64,000 bases of DNA, taken from assembly GCF_900156525.1 (NCBI RefSeq), contig NZ_FTPS01000002.1, positions 62,001 through 126,000 of the forward strand, in the 5' to 3' direction. Origin of the DNA: Pontibaca methylaminivorans (GTDB lineage: Bacteria; Pseudomonadota; Alphaproteobacteria; Rhodobacterales; Rhodobacteraceae). Both the position numbers and the translations under genes were made by a program. Under the pieces are notes generated by a model that saw only the letters and a program-made list of their open reading frames with translations, was not told where the DNA came from and made no database searches. Shown here piece by piece: positions 54,750-63,257 of this stretch (the stretch's first letter is position 1; every line of letters begins with the position of its first letter).

Positions 54750-55577
54750 ATGATCGAGATCGAGAACCTGGGCGTCACGCTCGGCGGCAGGGAGATCCTG
54801 CAGGACATCGCCCTGACCGCGACGCCCGGCGAAGTGACCGCGATCGTCGGGCCGAACGGATCGGGCAAATCGACCCTGATCAAGGCCGTCTGCGGCGATC
54901 TGCCCAGCCGGGGCCGGATCCGCATCAACGGTCGCGACCTGCACGCCATGGCGCCCTGGCAGGCGGCAGAGATGCGCGCGGTGCTGCCGCAATCGGGGGT
55001 GCTCGCGTTCCCCTATACGGTGCGCGAGGTGGTCGCGCTCGGCCTCAGCGCCGGGCGGGCGGGCAGCGCCGAGACCCGCGACCTGCCGGAGCGGGCGTTG
55101 CGCCACGTCGATCTCGACGGGTTCGGCGGGCGCTACTATCAGGAGCTTTCCGGCGGCGAGCAGCAACGCGTGCAACTGGCCCGCGTGCTCTGCCAGATCT
55201 GGCGGCCGGTGCTGGAGGGCATGCCGCGCTGGCTGCTGCTGGACGAGCCCGTGTCCAGCCTCGATATCCGCCATCAGCTTCTGATCATGGGGCTTGCCCG
55301 CGATTACGCCCGCGCCGGCGGCGGGGTCATCGCGGTGCTGCACGACCTGAACCTGACCGCGATGTTCGCCGACCGGATCGCCGTCATGCGACAAGGGTGC
55401 ATTGCCGCCACCGGGCGCCCGGGCGAGGTCATGACCGACCGGATCCTGTCCGATGCCTATGACTGCGACCTGCATGTTTCGGTGCCGCCGCGCCCATGGG
55501 TGCCCTTCGTCCTGCCGCAGGCCGCGGGCCCGGCGTCCCATGGTCCCGCGCCGTCGGCCGCGATGCCGGATCCGTAA
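54750..55577 (+). CDS. hmuV: Heme ABC transporter ATP-binding protein
   Basis: A 275-residue ABC ATPase. Walker A is VGPNGSGKSTL (residues about 35-45), the signature is LSGGEQQRVQLARVL, Walker B LLLDEPVSSLD, and the switch His is in VLHDLNLTAMFADR. GGLE...MPRW inserts typical of HmuV are present before Walker B. It energises heme import through HmuU. Last gene of hmuSTUV. Confidence 0.94.
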   Translation: MIEIENLGVTLGGREILQDIALTATPGEVTAIVGPNGSGKSTLIKAVCGDLPSRGRIRINGRDLHAMAPWQAAEMRAVLPQSGVLAFPYTVREVVALGLSAGRAGSAETRDLPERALRHVDLDGFGGRYYQELSGGEQQRVQLARVLCQIWRPVLEGMPRWLLLDEPVSSLDIRHQLLIMGLARDYARAGGGVIAVLHDLNLTAMFADRIAVMRQGCIAATGRPGEVMTDRILSDAYDCDLHVSVPPRPWVPFVLPQAAGPASHGPAPSAAMPDP

Positions 55578-55618
55578 CGCCGGACTCGTGACGGCGACGG
55601 CCCCATAGGCAGGGCGCT

Positions 55619-55634
55619 GTTACAAGATTGTAAC
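55619..55634. promoter_or_regulatory. Perfect palindrome GTTACAA-GA-TTGTAAC upstream of TonB receptor
   Basis: A 7-bp inverted repeat with a 2-base centre, followed directly by a second dyad GCTGCA-N8-TGCAGC (55635-55654). It lies 153 bases before the receptor ATG, in the only AT-rich patch of the gap. A repressor/activator operator is likely; the protein is unknown. The second dyad could also help end the hmu transcript. Confidence 0.5.
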
Positions 55635-55786
55635 GCTGCAGCTTTATTTGCAGCGGGCTTCTTTACCCGACTTTTTCACTAAACTAACGGGTTTCCGATG
55701 ACGCTCAAGGCACGGCACACCTGCTCCTTGTTACCAGGGCCCACCCAGAGAACATCCTATCCCTCGGACATCGAACAGGTAATACC

Positions 55787-57892
55787 ATGACCAATAAGAG
55801 CATACCGCTCGTCCGGCGCCGCTGGCGCAAACGCCATGCGGCCCTGCTGGCCCTGACCGCCCTCACAGCGCCGGTGATCGCGCAGGCCCAGCAAAGCGGC
55901 GAGGGCACCCTGACCCTGGATGCCATCACCGTGACCGCCGGCGGCTTTGCCCAGACCGTGCGCGATGCGCCGGCCAGTGTCACGATCATCACCAGCGAGG
56001 AACTGGCGAAGGGCAGCTTCACCAACCTGACCGACGCCATCCGCAACATTCAGGGCGTGGTCGCGACCGGCACCGCCAACGAGCAGGATATCTATATCCG
56101 CGGCCTGCCGGGCCAGTACACGCTGATTCTGGTGGACGGCAAGCGGCAGAACACGCGCGATGCCCGCACCAACGGCAGCGCAGGCATCGAGCAGAGCTTC
56201 ATCCCCCCGATTGCCGCGATCGACCGGATCGAGGTGGTGCGCGGGCCGATGTCCTCGCTTTACGGCTCGGATGCGATGGGCGGTGTGATCAACGTCATCA
56301 CCAAGCCGGTTTCCGACGTCTGGACCGGTTCGATGACCGCCGAGACCACCTTGCAGGACGAGGCCGGCTTCAAGAACAGCCGGCAGTTCTCGTTCTATGC
56401 GGCCGGTCCGCTGATCGGCGACCGGCTCGGGCTGCAGCTCTGGGCGCGCAAGTTCGACCGCTCCGCCTCGCCCATTCCCGACGGGCTGAACGGGTCGGAC
56501 GATTACGATTTCGGCGGACGGCTGACCTGGGCGCTCAATGAGAACAACCAGCTCATGCTCGAGGCCGGAAAGACCCTGCTCACCAGCGAGGATTATGGCG
56601 ATCTCGGCTATCGCGACAACGACCGCCGCCACTGGTCGCTGACCCACAAGGGCCAGTTCGGTGATCTCGATACCGAGTTGAGCCTGTCGCAGGAAATCGG
56701 CGAACGCACCACATACAGCCGCACCGCGCTCGATACGGGATGGGAAGAAAACATCCGCTCGCCCGAAGTCCGCAACACCGTGGTGGATGCGAAGGGATCG
56801 CGGCCGGTCGAATGGTTCGGCACGCATAACCTGACCTTCGGCGGCCAGTTCATCCACACCACCGTGAAGGACCAGAACCCCGGCGCGCAGGCGGATCTGC
56901 CCGAGGAGGATCGTTTTGACGAGAAATTCTCGCTCGACGAATGGGCGCTCTATGCCGAGGACGAATGGCACCTGCGTGACGATTTCATCCTGACGCTCGG
57001 CCTGCGCTACAGCGAACATGAACTTTACGGCGGTCATATCACGCCCCGGATCTACGGCGTCTGGGATGCCACGCCCGCGCTGACCATCAAGGGCGGCATC
57101 TCGACCGGTTATCGCGCGCCCGACATCCGCACCATCACGCCGGGTTATGCCTATACGACCGGCGGCCGCGGATGTTCCGGCAACACCCCGCCAAGCTGCG
57201 GCGTCATTCTGGGCAATCCCGACCTCGAACCCGAACAGACCACCAATTTCGAACTGGGCATGATCTACGAGGGGACGGATTTCACACTGGGCGCCACCGC
57301 GTTCCACACCCGGTTCAAGGACAAGCTGCAGCAGATCCGCACCACCGATCAGTGGACCGACGGTCCGCAATACACGGCACCGGACGGCAGCCTGCATTAT
57401 TACGACATCTTCCGTAACTTCAACGTGGACCGGGCCGAGATCACCGGGCTGGAGCTGACCGGCGACTGGATCCTCAGCCCGACCCTGACGGCGCGCGCGA
57501 ACTATACCTACACCCGTTCGCGCCAGAAAACGGGCGATTTCGCCGGCTTCCCGCTGGCCCGCACGCCCGAGCACATGGCCAACCTGCGGCTGGACTGGCA
57601 GACGCCGGTCGAGGGGCTCGACAGCTGGCTGAGCGCGAATTACCACGGCTCGGAAATCGCCTCCGGCCTGCGGATCGGCAGCAACGGCCGGCCGGTCACG
57701 ATCAACGGGGAATCGGGGCAGAAATACGCGCCCTACACCACCGTGGATATCGGCATGAACTATCGCCTGACCGAAAGCGCGACGGTGAGCGCGGCCCTTT
57801 ACAACGTCTTCAACAAGGACGTGCAGGCCGATGAGTTCAACACGGTGGTCGAGGGCCGCCGCCTGTGGCTCGGCCTGACCTCCACATTCTGA
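55787..57892 (+). CDS. TonB-dependent outer-membrane receptor (FepA/CirA type)
   Basis: A 701-residue receptor. The signal peptide spans residues 1-35 (basic RRRWRKRH then hydrophobic, cleavage near AQAQQ). TonB box region TLDAITVTAG near residue 45; the plug contains YIRGLPGQYTLILVDGKRQN and VEVVRGPMSSLYGSDAMGG-like residues, and the barrel closes with TSTF. The plug and NPDLEPEQTTNFELG pattern resemble ferric-siderophore (CirA/FepA) receptors more than heme receptors. Located 209 bases after hmuV with its own control region, so regulated separately. Ligand unknown. Confidence 0.9.
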   Translation: MTNKSIPLVRRRWRKRHAALLALTALTAPVIAQAQQSGEGTLTLDAITVTAGGFAQTVRDAPASVTIITSEELAKGSFTNLTDAIRNIQGVVATGTANEQDIYIRGLPGQYTLILVDGKRQNTRDARTNGSAGIEQSFIPPIAAIDRIEVVRGPMSSLYGSDAMGGVINVITKPVSDVWTGSMTAETTLQDEAGFKNSRQFSFYAAGPLIGDRLGLQLWARKFDRSASPIPDGLNGSDDYDFGGRLTWALNENNQLMLEAGKTLLTSEDYGDLGYRDNDRRHWSLTHKGQFGDLDTELSLSQEIGERTTYSRTALDTGWEENIRSPEVRNTVVDAKGSRPVEWFGTHNLTFGGQFIHTTVKDQNPGAQADLPEEDRFDEKFSLDEWALYAEDEWHLRDDFILTLGLRYSEHELYGGHITPRIYGVWDATPALTIKGGISTGYRAPDIRTITPGYAYTTGGRGCSGNTPPSCGVILGNPDLEPEQTTNFELGMIYEGTDFTLGATAFHTRFKDKLQQIRTTDQWTDGPQYTAPDGSLHYYDIFRNFNVDRAEITGLELTGDWILSPTLTARANYTYTRSRQKTGDFAGFPLARTPEHMANLRLDWQTPVEGLDSWLSANYHGSEIASGLRIGSNGRPVTINGESGQKYAPYTTVDIGMNYRLTESATVSAALYNVFNKDVQADEFNTVVEGRRLWLGLTSTF

Positions 57893-57903
57893 ACCCGCCC
57901 TGT

Positions 57904-57925
57904 CATGCGGCCCTCGGGCCGCATG
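57904..57925. terminator. Perfect 10-bp hairpin between convergent genes
   Basis: CATGCGGCCC-TC-GGGCCGCATG, 12 bases after the TonB receptor stop and 57 before the stop of the efflux gene. Symmetric, with no U tract; a bidirectional termination or RNA-stability hairpin. Confidence 0.5.
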
Positions 57926-57981
57926 GCACCGGCAGCCGCCCGCCAGATCGCCGGTCATGCCGCCCCGTTCAGGCCGGGGCA

Positions 57982-58869
57982 TCAGCTTATCACGATTCCC
58001 GAATGCTTGGCCTTTTCCTCCGGCTCCACGTGGATCGTGATGTGCGGCTGTCCGAGTTCCCTGCGGATGGCACGCTCAACCCGGTCGCAGATCGCATGTG
58101 CCGTCTCGACCGTCATGTCACCCGGCACGACAAGGTGGAATTCCACGAAGGTCTGGGGACCGGCCTGGCGCGTCCGCAGGTCATGCGCCTCCAGCGCGCC
58201 ATCGGCGGTGAGGGCGATAATCTCGCGGATGCGGTCAAGTTCGGCATCCGGCAGGGCGACATCCATGAGCCCGCCGATGGAATCGCGCAGAAGCTGCCAG
58301 CCCGACCACAGGACGGTCACCGCCACGAACGCGGCCAGCGCCGGATCGAGAACCGCCCAGCCGGTCAGCGCGACAAGCACGACCCCGAGCAGCACCCCGA
58401 CCGAGGACACGATATCCGTCAGAAGGTGGCGCCCGTCCGCCACCAGCGCGGGCGAGCGCAATTCCCGCCCCCAGCGGAGCAGCCGCCAGCACCAGACACC
58501 GTTCACCACGCCGGCCAGCGCGTTCATCAGCAGCCCGAGCGGGGCGGGATTTATCGGCACGGGATGGCGAAAGCCGTTATAGGCCTCGCGGAAGATCAGA
58601 AGCGCGGCGACCACGATCAGGGCACCCACGAGCACGGCCGAGAAATACTCGATCTTGCCGTGCCCATAGGGATGGTCGGCATCGGCCGGTTTCGAACTGG
58701 TCCAGACGGCGAACAGCGCGGCCACCGCCGTGACCACGTTCACGATGCTTTCGAGCGCATCGGAATAAAGGGCAATGGACCCGGTCAGCCAATAGGCCAG
58801 GAACTTCAGCCCGAGGACAAGGAGGCCGACCAGAATGCTGCCGGCGGCGATCTTGTGGATGCGTGTCAT
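57982..58869 (-). CDS. Cation diffusion facilitator family transporter
   Basis: A 295-residue CDF exporter of divalent metal. Six transmembrane helices in residues about 10-205. YSDALESIVNVV (helix II Asp), DADHPYGHGKIEYFSAV between helices II and III, and ADGRHLLTDIVSSVG (helix V His-x3-Asp) give the metal site. A C-terminal cytoplasmic domain follows (HDLRTRQAGPQTFVEFHLVV), ending HITIHVEPEEKAKHSG. The His/Asp pattern is compatible with Zn or Fe. Its position beside iron uptake genes may be incidental. Weak ribosome site. Confidence 0.93.
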   Translation of the reverse strand: MTRIHKIAAGSILVGLLVLGLKFLAYWLTGSIALYSDALESIVNVVTAVAALFAVWTSSKPADADHPYGHGKIEYFSAVLVGALIVVAALLIFREAYNGFRHPVPINPAPLGLLMNALAGVVNGVWCWRLLRWGRELRSPALVADGRHLLTDIVSSVGVLLGVVLVALTGWAVLDPALAAFVAVTVLWSGWQLLRDSIGGLMDVALPDAELDRIREIIALTADGALEAHDLRTRQAGPQTFVEFHLVVPGDMTVETAHAICDRVERAIRRELGQPHITIHVEPEEKAKHSGIVIS

Positions 58870-59072
58870 GTCGCTGCCGCACCCTCTTTTCCCGTGTTAC
58901 GTCCCGTGCGCAGGCCGTAGCTACAGCCCGGCCCGCGTCAAGTCGAATCCCTGGTCCGGCCCGAAACGGATGACCGCACGCCAGTCCGGTGTCCCGGCGA
59001 TCACCCCTGCGTGAAAGTCGCGCCTGCGGGATTGCGGGCGCGGACCCCCGGCAAGGGGTTCGGCCCGCTCGT

Positions 59073-60218
59073 TCAGTGCCGATAGATGGCGGCAAGCCCG
59101 GTATCCGACGGCATCGATTCCGCCGGAACGATCACCACCTCGCCGCCCATGCGGAGCACATGTTCGCCGATATCGTCAAGCAGGTCGTCCACCCCCGGAT
59201 CTTCGAGCGGTGCGAATTCGATCGCGCCGGTCGCATCGTCGAACCGGCCGGGAATCTCGCGATCCGCCTCGACCAGCAGGGTCTCGATCCGCCCGTTCAC
59301 GGCTTCGCGGGCGATATCGGCAAGATCGACGCTGCCGGCATGCCGGGCCTGCGCCGTGCCGAAACGTTCGATCAGACCGTCGAGCCGCGCAAGATAGCGG
59401 GGCAGGATGATCCGCCAGGCGCGCTCCCGCAGATCGTCGGCCGGAACCGCATCGACGTCCACGTCGATCGCCTCGTCCAGCAGATGGGGGTTGCGGCTTA
59501 TCGAGCGGAAGCGGTGATGGTGCTCTGCCAGCGCCGCCAGCAGGAGCGGCTTGCCCGTCGGCTGCGAATGATGGGTCAGCACCGCCGCATCGACGGCCCG
59601 GAAGAAACGCTCGGCCTCATTGTCCATTTCGGCCCGGCGCAGGTCCATTCCGTGGCTCGTCGTCACCTGCGATCCGGCGGAGCCATAGACTCGGTTGCTC
59701 CGTTCCGGGCCGGTGTCCTGGTCGCCGATCACCTCGCCCGCGGTGCGCGGAACGCCCGCCGCCGGCTCGATCTCGTCCAGCGTGTACCGGTCGCCCTCGA
59801 ACAGGCGCATCTCGCGCCGCCCGATGCCCAGAACATGATAACGGTCGCCCGACTGCAGGATGCGCATGAGCGGCTTGGTGTGGAAACTTTCGGCCACGAT
59901 GGCCAGTTCGCGCACCGAGCGCTGCAGGCGATAGACCTTGAACAGGCCGGGCGCTCCGAAGACGGCCACCCCGTCCTGCGCGTGGTTCCAGAATTCGGTG
60001 TCTTCGGCAAGGTCGTGGAACGGCGCCAGCAACGGTGCGATTTCCCGTTTGGGATATTTCTGCTGCAGGGATGTCTCAAGCTCCCTGACCAGGTTTCGGA
60101 ACCGGATCCGGTCCTGCTGCCTGTCGGGAATCGTGCGGTGGGTCGGCTGGTAAAGCGACAGGCAGGGCGGTTCACGTTCGGCAAGCAATGTCGGATAATC
60201 GCGTGCAAGCGCATCCAT
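59073..60218 (-). CDS. baeRF3-type release-factor-fold protein
   Basis: A 381-residue protein of the bacterial archaeo-eukaryotic release factor (baeRF) group, type 3. CLSLYQPTHRTIPDRQQDRI opens the first domain, followed by RFRNLVRELETSL; the middle and C-terminal alpha/beta domains include LHTHHSQ-like residues (VLTHHSQPTGKPLLLAALAE) and HVLRMGGEVVIVPAESM. Such proteins are thought to act on ribosomes or peptidyl-tRNA under stress, but their role is unproven. GGAG precedes the ATG. A GGAAC-N17-GTT promoter lies 303 bases upstream. Confidence 0.85.
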   Translation of the reverse strand: MDALARDYPTLLAEREPPCLSLYQPTHRTIPDRQQDRIRFRNLVRELETSLQQKYPKREIAPLLAPFHDLAEDTEFWNHAQDGVAVFGAPGLFKVYRLQRSVRELAIVAESFHTKPLMRILQSGDRYHVLGIGRREMRLFEGDRYTLDEIEPAAGVPRTAGEVIGDQDTGPERSNRVYGSAGSQVTTSHGMDLRRAEMDNEAERFFRAVDAAVLTHHSQPTGKPLLLAALAEHHHRFRSISRNPHLLDEAIDVDVDAVPADDLRERAWRIILPRYLARLDGLIERFGTAQARHAGSVDLADIAREAVNGRIETLLVEADREIPGRFDDATGAIEFAPLEDPGVDDLLDDIGEHVLRMGGEVVIVPAESMPSDTGLAAIYRH

Positions 60219-60520
60219 GATCGGACTCCTTATGTTCAGGCTCCTCGCCGGCGACTGTCTTGCCGCAGCGTTGAAAGAGCCGGACGCCTCGTCCCCCGTT
60301 TTCCGGTTCCGGTTGCGGATTTCGCGCTATCCGTTCTCCTGCAGCGGCCCCCTGCCTGCGGACGACAGGTCCGGGCCATGCACCGCCGGCACCGGTGTTG
60401 CGGGCAAGTGTACCTCGTGCCAGCCGGATGGCCAGCGGAATGCCCGGTTTATTGCCCCGGATCGGGCCGACGTGACATAATGCCCGCGGCGAGGACGGGC
60501 AGAAGCTGCCCGCCGATTCC

Positions 60521-60545
60521 AACCGGCGGTTTCGGCGTTGGTTCC
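60521..60545 (-). promoter_or_regulatory. EcfG-type promoter upstream of baeRF3
   Basis: On the minus strand GGAAC (60545-60541), 17 bases, GTT (60523-60521). The next minus-strand gene starts at 60218. Confidence 0.6.
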
Positions 60546-60716
60546 ATCGCGGAGCCCGGGGCCAGCCGGTTCCGCTCCCCCCGCCCGCGGCCCGGCGGCC
60601 TGAACTTTTCCCGGCGGGCCGCACAGCGTGAACGCCGGGGCTGTCCGCGCGGTGCCGAATCGCCGATGCTCCGCCCGCGCGCCCTTGTGATCGGCACGAT
60701 CAGGGCACAGGTTTCC

Positions 60717-60751
60717 AGGACAGGACAGGACAGGACAGGACAGGACAGGAC
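60717..60751 (+). repeat. Pentanucleotide tandem repeat (AGGAC)x7
   Basis: Seven perfect head-to-tail copies of AGGAC, ending 13 bases before the ATG of the DUF2218 gene. Each unit contains a Shine-Dalgarno-like AGGA. Five-base units are prone to slipped-strand length change. Confidence 0.95.
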
Positions 60752-60764
60752 AAGGCCAGGATCA

Positions 60765-61055
60765 ATGAAAATCGCCACCACCATCGCCACCCCCCATGCC
60801 AGCCGGTATCTGCAGCAGCTCTGCAAGCATTTCGGACACAAGATCGAAACCCGCTACGACGCGCAGAGCGGCACCTGCCGCTTCCCGCACAGCACCGTCG
60901 AACTGAACGCCCATGACGGCGGGCTAGATATTTCCGTCACCGCGGCGGACGAGGACGGGCTTTCCAGCGGGTGCCGGGTGGTCTGGTCGCATCTTGCGCG
61001 CTTTGCGTTCCGCGAGGATCTGCCCGAGCCGCACTGGACCCCGCCCGCCGCCTGA
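60765..61055 (+). CDS. DUF2218 family protein (96 aa)
   Basis: A 96-residue DUF2218 protein: YLQQLCKHFGHKIETRYDAQ then GTCRFPHSTVELNAHDGGLD and VVWSHLARFAFREDL. Small alpha/beta domain, function unknown; often near siderophore or iron genes in other bacteria. The ATG at 60765 is preceded by GGCCAGGATCA. The seven AGGAC repeats lie immediately upstream and could alter its translation or promoter spacing. Confidence 0.85.
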   Translation: MKIATTIATPHASRYLQQLCKHFGHKIETRYDAQSGTCRFPHSTVELNAHDGGLDISVTAADEDGLSSGCRVVWSHLARFAFREDLPEPHWTPPAA

Positions 61056-61085
61056 CCGGCCCCGCCGGCGGGAAAAGGCCGGGAC

Positions 61086-61553
61086 TCAGGTCCGCGGCCG
61101 GTCCCCGCCGGGGCTGGACAGGCGGCGCAGATCGGCCCGAAGGGCGGCGGCGTCGGTGTCGGGCAGAAGCCGGTCGATCCCGTCATGGGTCGCGCGCCAG
61201 ACCGGCACCGCCGCCACCAGCAGATCGCGCCCGGCATCGGTCAGGCGCAGGCGGCGGCTGCGGCGGTCGCGCTCGTCCGGGATGATCTCCAGCAGGCCGC
61301 GCCGCGCCAGCGGTTTGGTGTTGGCGGTCAGCGTGGTGCGGTCCATCGCCAGAAAGGCCGCGAGGTCGCTGATTCGGGGCGGCTCGGGCCGGTTCAGCGA
61401 CATCAGCAGCGAATACTGGCCATTGTTCAGCCCGAGCGGGCGCAAAGCCTCGTCGAAGCGGCGCGCGATGGCACGCGCAGCCCGTTGAAGATGCAGGCAA
61501 AGGCACCGGTCCCGGACCTCGAGCGTCGTCTGTATCGGCAAATCATGGCGCAT
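61086..61553 (-). CDS. MarR family transcriptional regulator
   Basis: A 155-residue winged-helix regulator. LRPLGLNNGQYSLLMSLNRP begins the domain, RISDLAAFLAMDRTTLTANT is the recognition helix region and LLEIIPDERDRRSRRLRLTD the wing. Ligand unknown. Divergent from the VOC-protein operon, 107 bases apart, which it may regulate. The intergenic stretch holds TTACGTTGACATCAACC (61563-61579) with the dyad TTGA-CA-TCAA, a possible operator. Confidence 0.9.
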   Translation of the reverse strand: MRHDLPIQTTLEVRDRCLCLHLQRAARAIARRFDEALRPLGLNNGQYSLLMSLNRPEPPRISDLAAFLAMDRTTLTANTKPLARRGLLEIIPDERDRRSRRLRLTDAGRDLLVAAVPVWRATHDGIDRLLPDTDAAALRADLRRLSSPGGDRPRT

Positions 61554-61660
61554 GGCTGCCAGTTACGTTGACATCAACCCAAAGGTCAAGCAACCTTCTG
61601 CGGGCAAGCGCATCGCGGCGGAAGCCGATGCGCATCGGACACGAACCGCAGGAGGAAATG

Positions 61661-62173
61661 ATGCCCACCTCGATGAGCAAGGCGGCCGCGAAGGCGGCAG
61701 AAACCGGGATCAGCCCGTTGTCACCCTATCTGATCTGCGACGGCGCGGCGGACGCCATCGAATTCTACAAGACCGCCTTCGGCGCCGAAGAGATGTTCCG
61801 CCTGCCCGGACCGGACGGCCGGATCCTGCACGCCTGTCTCAGCATCAACGGCGCCTCGGTGATGCTAAACGACGAATTCCCCGAGGCCGGGGTCACCGGT
61901 CCCAACCGGCTTGGCGGTTCGCCCGTGTCGATGAACCTGATCGTGGACGATGCCGACGCATGGGCCGCGCGGGCCGAACAGGCCGGCGCTGTGGTCGTCA
62001 TGCCGGTCGAGGAACAGTTCTGGGGCGACCGGTTCGGCATGGTGCGGGATCCCTTCGGTCATGCCTGGTCGCTGGCCACGCCCGTGCGCAAGGTCGGCAT
62101 GGACGAACTGAACCGGGCCGCGCGGGAGGTGGATATGACCTGCGGAGAGTCCGCACAGCCGGGAGGTGCATGA
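61661..62173 (+). CDS. VOC superfamily (glyoxalase-like) protein
   Basis: A 170-residue protein of the vicinal-oxygen-chelate fold, PhnB/YraH-like: LSPYLICDGAADAIEFYKTA then LHACLSINGASVMLNDEF and WGDRFGMVRDPFGHAWSLAT. The metal-site Glu/His set is partly visible (DPFGHAW). Substrate unknown. ATG at 61661 has GGAGG five bases upstream. It starts an operon with the DUF1428 and second VOC genes, divergent from marR. Confidence 0.88.
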   Translation: MPTSMSKAAAKAAETGISPLSPYLICDGAADAIEFYKTAFGAEEMFRLPGPDGRILHACLSINGASVMLNDEFPEAGVTGPNRLGGSPVSMNLIVDDADAWAARAEQAGAVVVMPVEEQFWGDRFGMVRDPFGHAWSLATPVRKVGMDELNRAAREVDMTCGESAQPGGA

Positions 62174-62174
62174 A

Positions 62175-62534
62175 ATGGCTTACATACAGGGATTTCTGCT
62201 GGCCGTTCCGGCAGAGAACAAGGCCGCCTACAGGCAGATGGCCGAGGATTCGTGGGCCATTTTCCAGCGCCATGGCTGCCTTGCCATGCGCGAATGCTGG
62301 GGGGTGGACACGCCCGAGGGGAAGGAGACCTCATTTCCCATGGCCGTGAAGCGCAAGGACGGCGAAGTCGTGGTGTTTGCATGGCTGGAATGGCCCGACC
62401 GCGCCACCTGCGACCGCGCCGCCGAGGCGATGCAGACCGAACCAATGATGCAGGACATGCCCGAAATGCCCTTCGACGGAATGCGCATGATGTGGGGCGG
62501 GTTCGAGGAACTGGTCCGGCGCGGCGGGGCGTGA
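62175..62534 (+). CDS. DUF1428 family protein
   Basis: A 119-residue protein: MAYIQGFLLAVPAENKAAYR, FQRHGCLAMRECWGVD and VVFAWLEWPDRATCDRAAE, then FDGMRMMWGGFEEL. This is the DUF1428 (YbaA-like, dimeric alpha/beta barrel) family; function unknown. GGGAGG precedes the ATG and overlaps the end of the VOC gene, so translation is probably coupled. Confidence 0.9.
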   Translation: MAYIQGFLLAVPAENKAAYRQMAEDSWAIFQRHGCLAMRECWGVDTPEGKETSFPMAVKRKDGEVVVFAWLEWPDRATCDRAAEAMQTEPMMQDMPEMPFDGMRMMWGGFEELVRRGGA

Positions 62535-62602
62535 GCGCTGTGCCGCCATGCACATCCGGGCCGGGGCCGGATCCCGGGCCGTCAACCCGAAAGGATATCG
62601 CG

Positions 62603-63082
62603 ATGACCCGCAACAGGATTTGCATCTGGTACGACAAGGAGGCCGAGGCGGCGGCGCGGTTCTACGCCGCGACCTTTCCCGACAGCCGCGTGACGGCCGT
62701 CACCCGCGCCCCGGCGGATTATCCCTCCGGCCGGGCCGGTGATGTTCTGGTGGTCGAATTCACCGTCGCCGGCATCCCCTGCATGGGGCTCAACGGCGGG
62801 CCGGGGGTGACGCACAGCCTTGCCTTTTCGTTCCAGATCGAGACCGGCGACCAGGCCGAAACCGATCGTTACTGGGAGGCGATCACCGGCAATGGCGGTG
62901 AGGAAAACGAATGCGGCTGGTGCCGGGACCGCTGGGGCGTCAACTGGCAGATCACTCCGCGCGTGCTGAACGAGGCCCTCTCGAACGGCGGAGACGAGGC
63001 AAGGCGCGCCTTTGCCGCGATGATGACGATGCGCAAGATCGACGTCCAGGCGATCGAGGCCGCCCTTCGCGAGGGCACCTGA
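62603..63082 (+). CDS. VOC family protein (PhnB-like)
   Basis: A 159-residue VOC protein of the kind often labelled 3-demethylubiquinone-9 3-methyltransferase domain: RICIWYDKEAEAAARFYAAT, VVEFTVAGIPCMGLNGGPGV and CGWCRDRWGVNWQITPRVL. No methyltransferase motif is present; the label is a family name only. AAAGGA precedes the ATG. Third gene of the marR-divergent operon. Confidence 0.87.
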   Translation: MTRNRICIWYDKEAEAAARFYAATFPDSRVTAVTRAPADYPSGRAGDVLVVEFTVAGIPCMGLNGGPGVTHSLAFSFQIETGDQAETDRYWEAITGNGGEENECGWCRDRWGVNWQITPRVLNEALSNGGDEARRAFAAMMTMRKIDVQAIEAALREGT

Positions 63083-63257
63083 CTCCCGGCCTGGATCGAC
63101 GCGGGCGATTCCGGCGGGCCGGGGCAGGTCAGCCCGGCCGGCCCCGGGGAGCGAACCCGCGCGGCGGACCGTTTTTTCACGAGAGTTGCCAAACGGAAGG
63201 TGCGGCCCTAGCCTGCGCCGGGCGCCCAGTCCCGGGCCTCTCTTCGATCCGAGCACC

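Larger units (their letters stand above)
60219..60764. other. 546-base gap between baeRF3 and DUF2218 genes
   Basis: Holds a minus-strand EcfG promoter at 60521-60545, implying a leader of about 290 bases for baeRF3, and the AGGAC tandem repeat at 60717-60751. A minus-strand frame (60624-60172) crosses it but has no recognisable domain and overlaps the baeRF3 start. Otherwise nothing seen. Confidence 0.6.

Noticed and set aside
55757-57982. 741-codon minus-strand frame opposite the TonB receptor
   Set aside because: The receptor has a signal peptide, plug and terminal Phe; the antisense frame has no family features.
60172-60624. 150-codon minus-strand frame upstream of baeRF3
   Set aside because: It overlaps the baeRF3 start in another frame, lacks a ribosome site and has no recognisable domain; the region is better seen as leader.
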